A stretch of DNA of 64,000 nucleotides from NCBI RefSeq assembly GCF_018861735.1, contig NZ_JAHLEB010000016.1, positions 1-64,000 on the forward strand, written 5' to 3'. Below the pieces are notes generated by a model, which worked only from the letters and a program-made list of their open reading frames with translations, made no database searches and was not told the DNA's origin. Both the position numbers and the translations under genes were made by a program. Below are positions 50,481 to 59,749 of this stretch, piece by piece; the stretch's first letter is position 1, and every line of letters begins with the position of its first letter. This stretch comes from Clostridium lacusfryxellense. GTDB taxonomy: Bacteria > Bacillota > Clostridia > Clostridiales > Clostridiaceae.

Positions 50481-51950
50481 CTATACTACATATAAAGCTT
50501 TCTTACCTATCTCATCAATATATTCGATTACGGATTTGTCTGTTTTTAAATCTATATACAAAGTACAATACTTATCATCCTTTTGCCATAGAAGTTTTAT
50601 TTCATCCTTTTGAGACTCTAGAACCTCGAATTCTCCATTGAATGCTATATATTCATTTCTAAACCTTATAAGTGTTAATAACCTCTGAACAACTTCTTGC
50701 TTAAGTGATTGTTCTATTTCTTCCAAGCTGAAGTTGTGACGATTAATTTCACGTCCTTCACCCGTTTTATTAACATTTTCCACATCATTTTTTCCAGCCA
50801 AAAGACCAACATAATATACTTGTGGTATTCCTGGTGCAAAAAACTGAATAGCTCTTGCTGCGAGATATGCATCATCTTCACAGTTTAAAACGGAATAATA
50901 GGAACATCTTATCTGATGGACATCAAATCCGTCCAGGCCCTTATGTTCATCGGACATAATAAGACTAAGATTAGAGCCTCTTTCCAAACAAACATCCACA
51001 AGCTTTTTAGCTTCCTTAGTATCTATAAGATCATCCATGTCCGGTTTCACTGGTATGCCATCATGACAGTCAAGCATAGTAAATTGCTTACTGGGACGAT
51101 TTTTCAGATATTCACAAAGCTTCTCACTTGATTTATTAATTAGAGTGTCTAGAATTGTGTATGGCAAAATGAAATCGTATATCCAACATCCGTGATCTGC
51201 AAGCCTGTTTTGAACTCTATAATGTGAATGAAGTTCAGGCAGTAATTCAATTCCTAAGGAATTTGCAAGTTCTATTATCCAATCAAGGAACTCATATATC
51301 TCTGGTTCCACAAAAAAACAACTTGTTCCAAGCTTTTTTATAACATATCCAACCGCATCTAACCTTACAATCTTAACATTTTGCTTACTGAAATTTACGA
51401 GAAAATCGGTAAGTAGCTGTTTAATCTTATCTGATTTTATGTCCAGGTCAATCTGCTCAGATGGTTCTGTTTTACCAAATGTTGTCCATACTTTTTCCTC
51501 CTCGCCAGTTTCTTCTATATTAAAAGTGGAGTAGGGTACTTTTCTACGAAGAAACATCTTTTCAACATCTTTCTTTACTGGAGCGCCATCTTCCCAAACC
51601 TTATCTAATGTTATAAATAAATCAGCATATTCTGATTTACGACCCCTCATCAAAAAATCTTGGAAATATATAGACTTTTGAGAAATATGATTTACCATAA
51701 GATCCACTAAGACATCGAAATTTTCTCCAATAGCCCTGATATCTTCCCACGTACCAAATTCAGGTTCTATTTCTAAATAAGTTAACGGCGCAAAACCCCT
51801 GTCACCTGATGACGGAAAAGGAGGCAAAATATGAATTCCTCCTTTAAAAATATCCGAGAAATATTTCATTAGAATATTATTTAATGCTTTTAAATCTCCT
51901 CCCAAGGAATCTGGATAAGTAATTAGCTGTACCTGATTTTTTACTGCCAT
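50481..51950 (-). CDS. GH13_18 phosphorylase (sucrose phosphorylase type)
   Basis: A 489-residue cytoplasmic enzyme that splits a glucoside with phosphate to alpha-glucose-1-phosphate. Catalytic residues: nucleophile Asp198 in IVRLDAVGY, acid/base Glu239 in LLPELHSHY, transition-state Asp297 in MLDCHDGIPV; the N-terminus QLITYPDSLGGDL and GIPQVYYVGLLAG match the subfamily. GH13_18 also includes glucosylglycerate and sucrose-6-phosphate phosphorylases, so sucrose is likely but not certain. AAAGGAG lies before the ATG. It is the last gene of a LacI-controlled operon with its own ABC importer. Confidence 0.88.
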   Translation of the reverse strand: MAVKNQVQLITYPDSLGGDLKALNNILMKYFSDIFKGGIHILPPFPSSGDRGFAPLTYLEIEPEFGTWEDIRAIGENFDVLVDLMVNHISQKSIYFQDFLMRGRKSEYADLFITLDKVWEDGAPVKKDVEKMFLRRKVPYSTFNIEETGEEEKVWTTFGKTEPSEQIDLDIKSDKIKQLLTDFLVNFSKQNVKIVRLDAVGYVIKKLGTSCFFVEPEIYEFLDWIIELANSLGIELLPELHSHYRVQNRLADHGCWIYDFILPYTILDTLINKSSEKLCEYLKNRPSKQFTMLDCHDGIPVKPDMDDLIDTKEAKKLVDVCLERGSNLSLIMSDEHKGLDGFDVHQIRCSYYSVLNCEDDAYLAARAIQFFAPGIPQVYYVGLLAGKNDVENVNKTGEGREINRHNFSLEEIEQSLKQEVVQRLLTLIRFRNEYIAFNGEFEVLESQKDEIKLLWQKDDKYCTLYIDLKTDKSVIEYIDEIGKKALYVV

Positions 51951-52086
51951 GTTGCAATCTCTCCTTTAAATTTTGCACCTATGTTACTTATATATCCTTA
52001 TTACCATAGGCCTCTTCTGTAGATGATTTATATACAACTATTTTGCCAGCGACTCTTTAAACTCTACCAGGTCTACCTTTTATCAA

Positions 52087-52923
52087 TTATTTGATTGACC
52101 CCTGCATTACGCCACTAATTATATATTTCTGAGCAAAGGAATACACTATGAGTAGTGGCAAGATTGTAAGTAGTAGTGCTGGTATTAATAGCTCCCAGTT
52201 ATTCATGTAGGTTCCGTTGAAGACTTTCATTTTTATGGGCATAGTATAAAGATTATCTTTGTTTAAGATAAGTGAAGGCAATAGATAATCATTCCATATC
52301 CACATTACATTTAGTATTCCAATAGTCGTTGATGTTGGCGCAAGTATTGGAAACACGATTTTGAAAAAGGTCTTAATACGATTGCACCCATCAATTAGCG
52401 CAGCTTCTTCTAGTTCAATGGGAATGGACTTAATGAAGCCATGATAAATAAAAACTGAAAGTGCGCTGCCGAATCCAGCATAAAAAACAATTAGCAAAGG
52501 GAATGGCACCGTTTCGATTAAATTTAATTTACCCCCGTATATATACATTAGGGGAATCATTACAGACTGGAAAGGAATTATCATTGATGCCACTAGTACT
52601 GAAAAGAATATCTTACTAAATATGCTATTGTTTCTTACAAGATAGTAGGAGCACATAGCTGAAAATAACAATATTAATATTGTACTTGCAACTGTAATCA
52701 GAAGACTGTTTGAGAATGTAACGAAAAAATCCATTTGCTTTATTGCTTCTTTAAAATGGACGAAATTTAATGTTTTTGGAAATGAAAATGGACTTTGCAG
52801 TATTTCTCCATTGTTTTTAAATGAATTTACAATCATTAAGAAAAAAGGAAATACAAAAATTAGAAAAGAAAAGATTAAAAATGCATAAGTTATAATTTTA
52901 CTTATTAATTTTTTATTTTTCAT
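52087..52923 (-). CDS. CUT1 sugar ABC permease (MalG-type)
   Basis: A 278-residue inner-membrane subunit with 6 TM segments and the EAA loop ELEEAALIDGCNRIKTFFKIVFP that contacts the ATPase. Its ATG overlaps the stop of the preceding permease gene (TAATG), so they are made in equal amounts. No ATPase gene is in the operon, so a shared MsmX-type ATPase encoded elsewhere must serve it (known behaviour of CUT1 systems). Confidence 0.9.
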   Translation of the reverse strand: MKNKKLISKIITYAFLIFSFLIFVFPFFLMIVNSFKNNGEILQSPFSFPKTLNFVHFKEAIKQMDFFVTFSNSLLITVASTILILLFSAMCSYYLVRNNSIFSKIFFSVLVASMIIPFQSVMIPLMYIYGGKLNLIETVPFPLLIVFYAGFGSALSVFIYHGFIKSIPIELEEAALIDGCNRIKTFFKIVFPILAPTSTTIGILNVMWIWNDYLLPSLILNKDNLYTMPIKMKVFNGTYMNNWELLIPALLLTILPLLIVYSFAQKYIISGVMQGSIK

Positions 52924-53807
52924 TATGCTTCTACCTCCCCTTTCTTACCAATATAAACCTGTATACCGGACACTATAGCAACTATTAAAAATAGCATTAT
53001 TGCTTCTGCTTGCCCGACACCATAGTTATTTTCAATAAATGCTTTCTTAACAATATTCATCGAGACCATTACTGTGCTGTTGTAGGGACCACCAGCTGTT
53101 AGAGAATAATTTATATCGTAGACCATAAACCCACTCTTTAATGTCATAAATAGAGTGATTACAAAGGCTGGCCTCATCAATGGTAGCGTCACTTTTGTCA
53201 ACCGCTGCCAAGCATTTGCGCCATCAATTGTTGATGCTTCAATCACGTCTTTTGGAACATTTACCAAGCCTGCAATAAAAATAAGCATCATGTATCCAGA
53301 AAGCTGCCAGACTGTAACTATAACTATAGACCAGAAAGCCATTTTCTCATCACCTAGCCAACCTAACCTTAGAGATTCAATTCCTAACTTTGCTCCTAAT
53401 GTCGGTAAGGTCTGAACAAATATAAACTGCCATATATAACCAAGAACCAATCCTCCGATAAGATTTGGGGTGAAGAAGGAAGTCCTGAAAAAACTCTGTG
53501 CCCTAATTCCTGTAGTAACAAGGTATGCTAGGAGAAAGCCTATGGCATTAACACACACAACTGAAACTACAACGAACTTGACCGTTAACCACATAGAGGT
53601 CCAAAACTGGGGGTCACTAAATGCCTCCTTATAATTAGCAATTCCATTAAACTCTGGTGTACTCAAAACTGTTGGCATATTCATAAAAGTCAGATAAATT
53701 CCATAGGCAAATGGAATCAATATAGCAACAGAAAAAACAAACATTGTTGGAAAAGTAAAAAGCATCTGCTCACCAAATTTTTTTAAAGGTTTTTTTTCGG
53801 ATACCAT
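52923..53807 (-). CDS. CUT1 sugar ABC permease (MalF-type)
   Basis: A 294-residue permease with 6 TM segments and the EAA loop VPKDVIEASTIDGANAWQRLTKVTLPLM. GGAGG precedes the ATG by 7 bases. It pairs with the MalG-type protein and the lipoprotein binding protein upstream, from which it is separated by a stem-loop. Confidence 0.9.
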   Translation of the reverse strand: MVSEKKPLKKFGEQMLFTFPTMFVFSVAILIPFAYGIYLTFMNMPTVLSTPEFNGIANYKEAFSDPQFWTSMWLTVKFVVVSVVCVNAIGFLLAYLVTTGIRAQSFFRTSFFTPNLIGGLVLGYIWQFIFVQTLPTLGAKLGIESLRLGWLGDEKMAFWSIVIVTVWQLSGYMMLIFIAGLVNVPKDVIEASTIDGANAWQRLTKVTLPLMRPAFVITLFMTLKSGFMVYDINYSLTAGGPYNSTVMVSMNIVKKAFIENNYGVGQAEAIMLFLIVAIVSGIQVYIGKKGEVEA

Positions 53808-53850
53808 AAGCTACCTCCACTTCTAAATATAATTTAGTTATAAAATTTAT

Positions 53851-53871
53851 GGGTGAGTTTGAAACTCACCC
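53851..53871 (-). terminator. Stem-loop between binding-protein and permease genes
   Basis: GGGTGAGTTT and AAACTCACCC form a compact hairpin 40 bases after the binding-protein stop, with AUAAAUUUU after it on the minus strand. Such partial terminators raise binding-protein over permease levels. Confidence 0.7.
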
Positions 53872-53907
53872 AGTTCATTAACTCACAATTACAATTAATC
53901 GTATATT

Positions 53908-55197
53908 TTATTTCTTCTTAGTTTTATAATAGTCTACAAATCCCTTTGCCAAGTCTGCGCGAGTTTCCTTTTTGCTAATATACTTCTGAACATGTGCTGC
54001 AATTACATCCCCATATTCAGCTGCGTTTACGTAGTTTGTACTGAAAGGCATTGTTTTGTCCTTAGCTATAGCATCAGATATAGATATACCTAAAGGATTG
54101 TTTACCTTGTTAGGGTTGCTCTTAAAAGCAGAAATTATCTGAGACTTGTTTACTATAAAATCCTGTCCTGCTTTATCATCTACCAACCAGTTTAAAAATT
54201 TCTTTGCTGCTTCTTGCTGAGCCGAAGTTGCCTTTTTATTGATCAACATTACTTGTGTTGGACCGGCAACGATTTTATTGTTCATTGGATTGTTTTCGTT
54301 GTTATCTACAGGCACAGGCATTAATCCAAATTTATCACCTGCAACTGCCTTGAGTGAGTCATAGGCCCAGTTTCCGTTGAACAACATAGCACTTTCACCC
54401 TTACCTACTGCCAAATGAGCATCATCATAATATTGTCCAAGAGGACGTTCTCCATATTTGTTATATTGCTTAGATGCTAACAAATCCATGGTATCATAAT
54501 ACCCGTTCCATGCTGCATTTCCAGCAAAATCAAATTTTCCATCAACCATCTGAGCTACCACTTTACTTGGATCACTGTCTTGATTGATAAATTGCGTGCT
54601 GTAATGGTTAGCTACAGACCAAGCTTCTGTTTGATAAGCTACTGGGTATTTAACACCTGAAGCTTGAATTTTATCAAGGAGTGCCTTAAACTTGTCTCGT
54701 GTAGTTATTGTGGAAGGATCAAAAGTACCACCTACTGCTTTATCAAGTACTTTTTGATTGTAAACAAGCCCAAACCCTTCTATTGCAAATGGAAAACCTA
54801 CAACTTGACCTTGAGGATTTTTAAAACTATATACTGTATCCTTGTTCCATTTTTCGTTTGTTAAATCAACACCAAAATCCTTGTATTTATCTAAAACCGA
54901 ATTTGGCTCCATCATTGCAAGTGTAACTACTTTACCAGATGCTGTAAGTTTATCAAATATATTTACTGTATCTCCAACAGCCACCGAATATGGTTCAACT
55001 ATAATATCAGGATTTGCAGTCATAAAATCCTTTGTAGCCTGTTCAAATTGCTTGGATATCTCACCTTTTCCATTAGTCATAATAATTGTAACTTTTCCTT
55101 TTGATGTACTTTGAGGATCCTTTGATGCTGATGAACTACAAGCTACTAAAGACAAAGCAAGTGTGCCTGCCAAAACACTAGTTAAAAACTTTTTCAT
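53908..55197 (-). CDS. Sugar-binding lipoprotein of the phosphorylase operon
   Basis: A 429-residue extracellular solute-binding protein, family 1 type. The lipoprotein signal ends LALSLVAC with Cys20. The mature part shows GEISKQFEQATKDFMTANPDI and the typical hinge and KKFLNWLVDDKAGQDFIV near the end. Promoter and operator lie at 55266-55329. It would capture the glucoside used by the phosphorylase. Confidence 0.9.
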   Translation of the reverse strand: MKKFLTSVLAGTLALSLVACSSSASKDPQSTSKGKVTIIMTNGKGEISKQFEQATKDFMTANPDIIVEPYSVAVGDTVNIFDKLTASGKVVTLAMMEPNSVLDKYKDFGVDLTNEKWNKDTVYSFKNPQGQVVGFPFAIEGFGLVYNQKVLDKAVGGTFDPSTITTRDKFKALLDKIQASGVKYPVAYQTEAWSVANHYSTQFINQDSDPSKVVAQMVDGKFDFAGNAAWNGYYDTMDLLASKQYNKYGERPLGQYYDDAHLAVGKGESAMLFNGNWAYDSLKAVAGDKFGLMPVPVDNNENNPMNNKIVAGPTQVMLINKKATSAQQEAAKKFLNWLVDDKAGQDFIVNKSQIISAFKSNPNKVNNPLGISISDAIAKDKTMPFSTNYVNAAEYGDVIAAHVQKYISKKETRADLAKGFVDYYKTKKK

Positions 55198-55265
55198 ATT
55201 GACCCCTCCATTTTTTGTTTTATTTATGTAAAGCCCTTTGTGGTCTGTACATCAATTTCTAATAA

Positions 55266-55329
55266 TGTAAACCATTTCTTACAATTTAATTATACAACGC
55301 GTTTATCACATATGTCAACCGTATGACAT
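55266..55329 (-). promoter_or_regulatory. Promoter with LacI operators, binding-protein operon
   Basis: Minus strand TTGACA (55313-55318), 18 bp, TATAAT (55289-55294). The palindrome ATGTCA-ACCGTA-TGACAT (55312-55329) covers the -35. A second imperfect palindrome TGTAA-N8-TTACA (55266-55283) lies after the -10. The motif matches those at 56160 and 56204. Confidence 0.78.
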
Positions 55330-55480
55330 AATTTATTTTTACATATTTGTCCAAAGTCTCTTTTTATATTTTCCCAATAGATTGATCTTATAAGTAATAT
55401 ATAAAAGTAATAGAGACTATGTATATTATAATCCATAGTCTCCAGCCTCATTGAGATAACGGTCTATATCTAAAACTTCA

Positions 55481-56134
55481 TTATTTAACTATGATTACAT
55501 CATATTCTTTCGTAATAACAAAATCAGCTAGTTGAACATGACCAGCGATGATTTTATGTTCAGTTTCCAGAATATTTTCTATAAATAAATCGTTTACTTC
55601 ATTTCCTCTATTTCTTTTCTTCCTGTGCTCTAATGTATCAAGTCTACTTCTTGCAATGAATACTTTTGTATCAACATTTTTTAGTAATGAGGTATAAGTT
55701 CCCTCAGCGATAACAACATTAATCCCATCTAAACTTATTACCTGATCTTCTATCGAGTTTGCATCATAATCAATTAAAGGCTTAATTATTTCTGATTTTC
55801 CACTAATAGCATCTTTTAGATTGTTTTCTAGAACCTTAAAATCAACTTCTTTATGTGGTCCTAGCCATTCAGGATCTTCCTTTCTCTTTGAATCATTTGA
55901 CTTCGGTGGCAAATAAAAATAATCATCTTGCCCTAATAAAACAGATTTTATTCCATACTTTTGGAGTTCATCAACTATTGCCTTACCAGTTTCTGATTTA
56001 CCACTTCCTGATTCGCCTGAAACTGTGATAGTATATCTTGTTGCTTTATTTTTTATTTTTGGGATAATTTCTGGAACTATAATACTGGCCGCTTTTATAT
56101 GGTGTTCCTCTAATACAATAATGTCACCTTTCAT
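55481..56134 (-). CDS. P-loop kinase of the uridine kinase/phosphoribulokinase superfamily
   Basis: A 217-residue protein. The Walker A motif is VSGESGSGKSETGKA near residue 40, LLGQDDYFYLPPK and NVVIAEGTYTSLL follow, and RSRLDTLEHRKKRNRGNEV resembles the lid of uridine kinases. It is the first gene after the LacI gene and has its own LacI-type promoter. Because the operon makes glucose-1-phosphate plus a free acceptor (fructose, glycerate or other), a kinase for that acceptor would fit; P-loop glycerate kinases belong to this superfamily. This assignment is inference; uridine kinase activity is also possible. Confidence 0.75.
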   Translation of the reverse strand: MKGDIIVLEEHHIKAASIIVPEIIPKIKNKATRYTITVSGESGSGKSETGKAIVDELQKYGIKSVLLGQDDYFYLPPKSNDSKRKEDPEWLGPHKEVDFKVLENNLKDAISGKSEIIKPLIDYDANSIEDQVISLDGINVVIAEGTYTSLLKNVDTKVFIARSRLDTLEHRKKRNRGNEVNDLFIENILETEHKIIAGHVQLADFVITKEYDVIIVK

Positions 56135-56159
56135 GTAAGACCCTCCTCTAAATTTTTAT

Positions 56160-56221
56160 ATGTAAACCGCTTGACATATTTATTCTATATCCTTTTTGCA
56201 AACATGTCAACCAATTGACAT
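56160..56221 (-). promoter_or_regulatory. Promoter with two LacI operators, kinase gene
   Basis: Minus strand TTGACA (56205-56210), 17 bp, TAGAAT (56182-56187). The palindrome ATGTCAACC-AATTGACAT (56204-56221) covers the -35, and ATGTAAACC-GCTTGACAT (56160-56177) lies just past the -10. Both follow the ATGTMAAC...TTGACAT pattern of the binding-protein promoter site. Confidence 0.82.
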
Positions 56222-56286
56222 GTTTTATTGTTACAATTATTTTACTTGTAAATAACATATATATTAATAAATGCAAAGTAACTTAA

Positions 56287-56320
56287 AAGACACTCTAAAT
56301 CTTATGATTTAAAATGTCTT
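56287..56320 (-). terminator. Terminator of the LacI gene
   Basis: AAGACA(C)TCTAAATC pairs with GATTTAAAATGTCTT, lying 35-65 bases after the LacI stop. Confidence 0.65.
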
Positions 56321-56352
56321 AGTGTAAAATTATTTAAGCTATAGAAATATTT

Positions 56353-57330
56353 TTATGTAGTTCTACGTTCAATAAGTTCAATAGGCAATATATTTTCATG
56401 CTCAACCTTCTTTTCATCAATCTGATTAATTAGAACCTCCATTGCAAGTTTTGCTATTTGTTTAATTGGCTGCCTTATTGTTGTGAGAGACGGCACAATT
56501 AATGAGGCTATATTAATATCATCATAACCAACTATTTTTAAGTCACGTGGTATGGATTTTTCTAAAACGTTTGCTACCTGAACAATGCAGGCAGCTATCA
56601 TATCACTACTAGCAAATATTCCATCTATGTCCGGATTTTCTTTAAATAATTTGTAGATTAATCTTTCATACTCTTCTTTATCGAAATTATTTATCCTTGT
56701 TTCAGTTACCACATAGGGAATCTTGTTCTCATTTGCAACCCTCACAAATGCTTCACACCTTCTATTAGCAGAAGTATTTAAAGTTAGTGGACCACTTATA
56801 TGAGCAAGATTTTTGCAACCTTTTTCTATAAGTAGTTTTGTGGCAAGAATACCTCCATTATAATTATCTGAAGCAACATAAGGTATATTTTCTGATAAAT
56901 ATCTATCAATAGCAACTATTGGCAACCGAAGATTTAAATACTCAGAAACCTCTAAGGTGTGACTCCCCATAATAATTCCATCAACTTGATTTCTTTTTAG
57001 CATATCTATGTAATCTTGTTCTTTTTTACTATCATTATAAGCATTGCATAACAATATCTTATATCCACTCTTATAGGCATAATATTCAATATCCCTTGTA
57101 AGCTGTGCAAAAAAAGGATGTGCTACATCAGGGATTATAAACCCAATTAGATTAGACTTTCTTCTGAAAAGAGCTCTAGCTAATTCATTAGGCTGATAAT
57201 CAAGTTCTTCCATAGCCTTGTAAACATTATTCCTTGTTTTCTCACTGATATATCCCCTGTTATTTAATACTCTTGAAACTGTTGTAACTGTTACCCCTGA
57301 CCTTTGAGCCACATCTTTTATATTTGCCAT
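56353..57330 (-). CDS. LacI-family repressor
   Basis: A 325-residue repressor. The DNA-binding head reads IKDVAQRSGVTVTTVSRVLNNRG with hinge NELARAL; the sugar-binding core has GIIMGSHTLEVSE, DGIFASSDMIAACI and LTTIRQPIKQIAKLAM. The three palindromic sites at 55312, 56160 and 56204 upstream of the downstream genes are probable operators. The operators' central CG/CC half-sites suit an LacI/GalR protein. It is transcribed in the same direction as the operon, separated by a terminator. Confidence 0.9.
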   Translation of the reverse strand: MANIKDVAQRSGVTVTTVSRVLNNRGYISEKTRNNVYKAMEELDYQPNELARALFRRKSNLIGFIIPDVAHPFFAQLTRDIEYYAYKSGYKILLCNAYNDSKKEQDYIDMLKRNQVDGIIMGSHTLEVSEYLNLRLPIVAIDRYLSENIPYVASDNYNGGILATKLLIEKGCKNLAHISGPLTLNTSANRRCEAFVRVANENKIPYVVTETRINNFDKEEYERLIYKLFKENPDIDGIFASSDMIAACIVQVANVLEKSIPRDLKIVGYDDINIASLIVPSLTTIRQPIKQIAKLAMEVLINQIDEKKVEHENILPIELIERRTT

Positions 57331-57520
57331 AATAACACCCTTTTCATAAGAATTAATATCATATTTACTTTACACTTCTTAACATACTACACTTGTAAGA
57401 ATACCACTACTTGCTCAGTATCTAAAGGAGATTTATAGAATTAATTTTATAGAAAAATAGAAAGTTCCGGTCTTATTAAAATATTCACAGGGAGTAAATT
57501 GTTTTAATTTAAAAAAACAT

Positions 57521-57548
57521 AAGGACTGGCTAAATGGCGCCAGTCCTT
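57521..57548 (-). terminator. Terminator after the small lipoprotein gene
   Basis: AAGGACTGGC pairs with GCCAGTCCTT, then ATGTTTTTTT on the minus strand. It is 160 bases past the lipoprotein stop, leaving a long 3' untranslated region with AAAGCCCCCTTTAATT (C-run at 57576-57580). Confidence 0.88.
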
Positions 57549-57707
57549 TCTCTAGTCTATATATATTTAATTAAAGGGGGCTTTAATTAAAAATCAATTA
57601 CTAGTTACTTTCTATATATTCATAATAACAACTCTATGTGTCATTAAAATGGCAAATATATAAATATTCTGAAAATAAAAATATATTATAAAATATTTTT
57701 TAATTAT

Positions 57708-58028
57708 TTACATTTTTTTCATAGTTATTTGAATATTTCGGTCTATTATATCAGCTTGTAATTTAGTAATGGTACCACATTCAACCAAATATCCCAATAC
57801 ATAAGTATTACCTCTAGCTTCTACTGTATTTCTTAATACCTCTACAATCACTTTATCTGATTGCGACTGAGTTATTGTCTTAGAAGTAACTAGTTCCTTA
57901 AGAGTATTACTATATATCTTATTTGTTATGTTTACTGTAGCTTCCATTGGATCAGAGCCACAGCCAACAAAAACTAAAATAAATATAATGGCTATAATTA
58001 ATATTGAAGTACTTTTCATATTTTTCAT
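57708..58028 (-). CDS. Small lipoprotein of unknown function
   Basis: A 106-residue protein with a lipoprotein signal peptide ending ILVFVGC (Cys23) and a mature part of about 84 residues that is Thr/Ile/Gln-rich with no recognised domain (NITNKIYSNTLKELVTSK, VEVLRNTVEARGN). Monocistronic, with its own terminator. Not recognised beyond export and lipidation. Confidence 0.72.
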   Translation of the reverse strand: MKNMKSTSILIIAIIFILVFVGCGSDPMEATVNITNKIYSNTLKELVTSKTITQSQSDKVIVEVLRNTVEARGNTYVLGYLVECGTITKLQADIIDRNIQITMKKM

Positions 58029-58141
58029 AATTTCACCATCCTAATGCCATACGGTTTTTATTCTAATATCATTGTTTATGATTAGAATATTTAGGTAGAA
58101 ATATACTTACAATATAAAAAATAAATTATAAATCCCTATAA

Positions 58142-59749
58142 CTATTTCAATTTAAAAGTTTTTGGAGCTACTTTGTAGGTTAATATCAAAGCAAGTACCA
58201 TATATACTACAGTTATTATAATAACTCCTGCCGTAAAATAATATGATGATGTTTGAACTTGAAGACACCCATAACAAGCAAAGTATACTAACATGTTTAT
58301 GAATTTAAACAGCGGACTTTTTACTGTTAACTCTGCTGTATAAGGCTGCAGAACATAGTACATAAACAAGTGATGTATTGAGAAGAAACAAGATAAGCAT
58401 ATTATGCATAAAAATAATGGTACCATGCTAACAAGTTGCAAGCTGTACCCACTTGTTAATATAATACAAGATATAGATACACATAAAGCTATAGCAGGCA
58501 TTATATTAAGAATAACCACCCTTTTAAGTCTTGAGGTAAAGTTAGATAAAATTACACTTGCCTCGCGGTAGTATGCATATCTTAATAAACTAGAATCACA
58601 ATTATAAAACATAGCTTTGCAAATTCTTTCCCCCGTTGACATACAATACATTACGAATACCAATACTGGTATGCTCTTTTTTATTCCGGTTAGTATATCA
58701 GCTCTTTTATCTGGCATAAACAATACAAAATACATAGCAATTAAAAATAAAACACCAATAAATGCAACTCTTTGTTTTATAGGATTTACCATTATTCTTC
58801 TAAAACGAAGAAAAAATATTGAATTTAAATATTCATATCCCTTTTTTTCGTCATATTTTCTTGTATTTAATTCTTCATTCTTCATTTTATTTTCATCTAA
58901 TTTTACAGTTGCGAAAGTTGCTGCATTTCTAATAGCCTCTACATTAAATAGCTTGTCCTTTGTTAATAAAAATTTTGCTATCTGAGTATACTTTCTATAT
59001 TTCCATAGATATAAAAATGATAACACTCCTAAAGCTAAAATAATAATTACTGTAAATATGTTAAATAATATTATATTAAAATTAATTACTACTCCAAATA
59101 TCGGTAACACATAGGCAAGAATAAGTCCGCTAAGAACTACTAACGCCATAAATGTCACTTTCTTTTTGATCAAGATTTCTGCCTTGTCATATACATAAAG
59201 CTGTAACCATTCGCCTATTAATTTCAAAGCTATTAATTCAATAACCAACACTATAGCATTTAAGGGCGAAAATCCTAGTATTAAACCAATAATGGCCATA
59301 GGAACTATAAAGTATATAAAATCTGTTGTGTTTTTATATACTATCTCCCCAAGGTAGTATTCTCTAGCGTCTGCTCTCATTAAAGTTACCATATTAAATG
59401 CTGCTTTATTGTTTTCATCAAAAATTACATTTTTTACAATTGGCCCTAAAACAAAACTTAAAAAGAAAAGTATATGTATAAAAACAGGTAACATCTTTGT
59501 TATATCTTTAGTAATTAAATATGATGGTAAAATAATCATTACACCTAAATATATAGTTTTGCCTATGAATCCTCCAAATACTCTTAAAACTTCTCGTATG
59601 ACACCTATAATCAGTTTAGCCTTAGTCCTTTTGTATAAGCTATCGGGAATCTTTTTTCCTAAGAGAGGTAACCTTTTAAGAAAAAATATAAAGGTATTCG
59701 CTCCTTCTACAAAAGATACCTTAAAACTATTAATGAATGTATTAATCAT
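58142..59749 (-). CDS. ABC-2-type exporter permease subunit
   Basis: A 535-residue integral membrane protein with about 12 hydrophobic segments, no signal peptide and a large soluble part near 240-330. It overlaps the ATPase gene by 8 bases, so the pair forms one exporter. The closest picture is the ABC-2-like permease of bacterial membrane exporters with half-size ATPase. The substrate is unknown, peptide or lipid are both possible. Confidence 0.75.
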   Translation of the reverse strand: MINTFINSFKVSFVEGANTFIFFLKRLPLLGKKIPDSLYKRTKAKLIIGVIREVLRVFGGFIGKTIYLGVMIILPSYLITKDITKMLPVFIHILFFLSFVLGPIVKNVIFDENNKAAFNMVTLMRADAREYYLGEIVYKNTTDFIYFIVPMAIIGLILGFSPLNAIVLVIELIALKLIGEWLQLYVYDKAEILIKKKVTFMALVVLSGLILAYVLPIFGVVINFNIILFNIFTVIIILALGVLSFLYLWKYRKYTQIAKFLLTKDKLFNVEAIRNAATFATVKLDENKMKNEELNTRKYDEKKGYEYLNSIFFLRFRRIMVNPIKQRVAFIGVLFLIAMYFVLFMPDKRADILTGIKKSIPVLVFVMYCMSTGERICKAMFYNCDSSLLRYAYYREASVILSNFTSRLKRVVILNIMPAIALCVSISCIILTSGYSLQLVSMVPLFLCIICLSCFFSIHHLFMYYVLQPYTAELTVKSPLFKFINMLVYFACYGCLQVQTSSYYFTAGVIIITVVYMVLALILTYKVAPKTFKLK

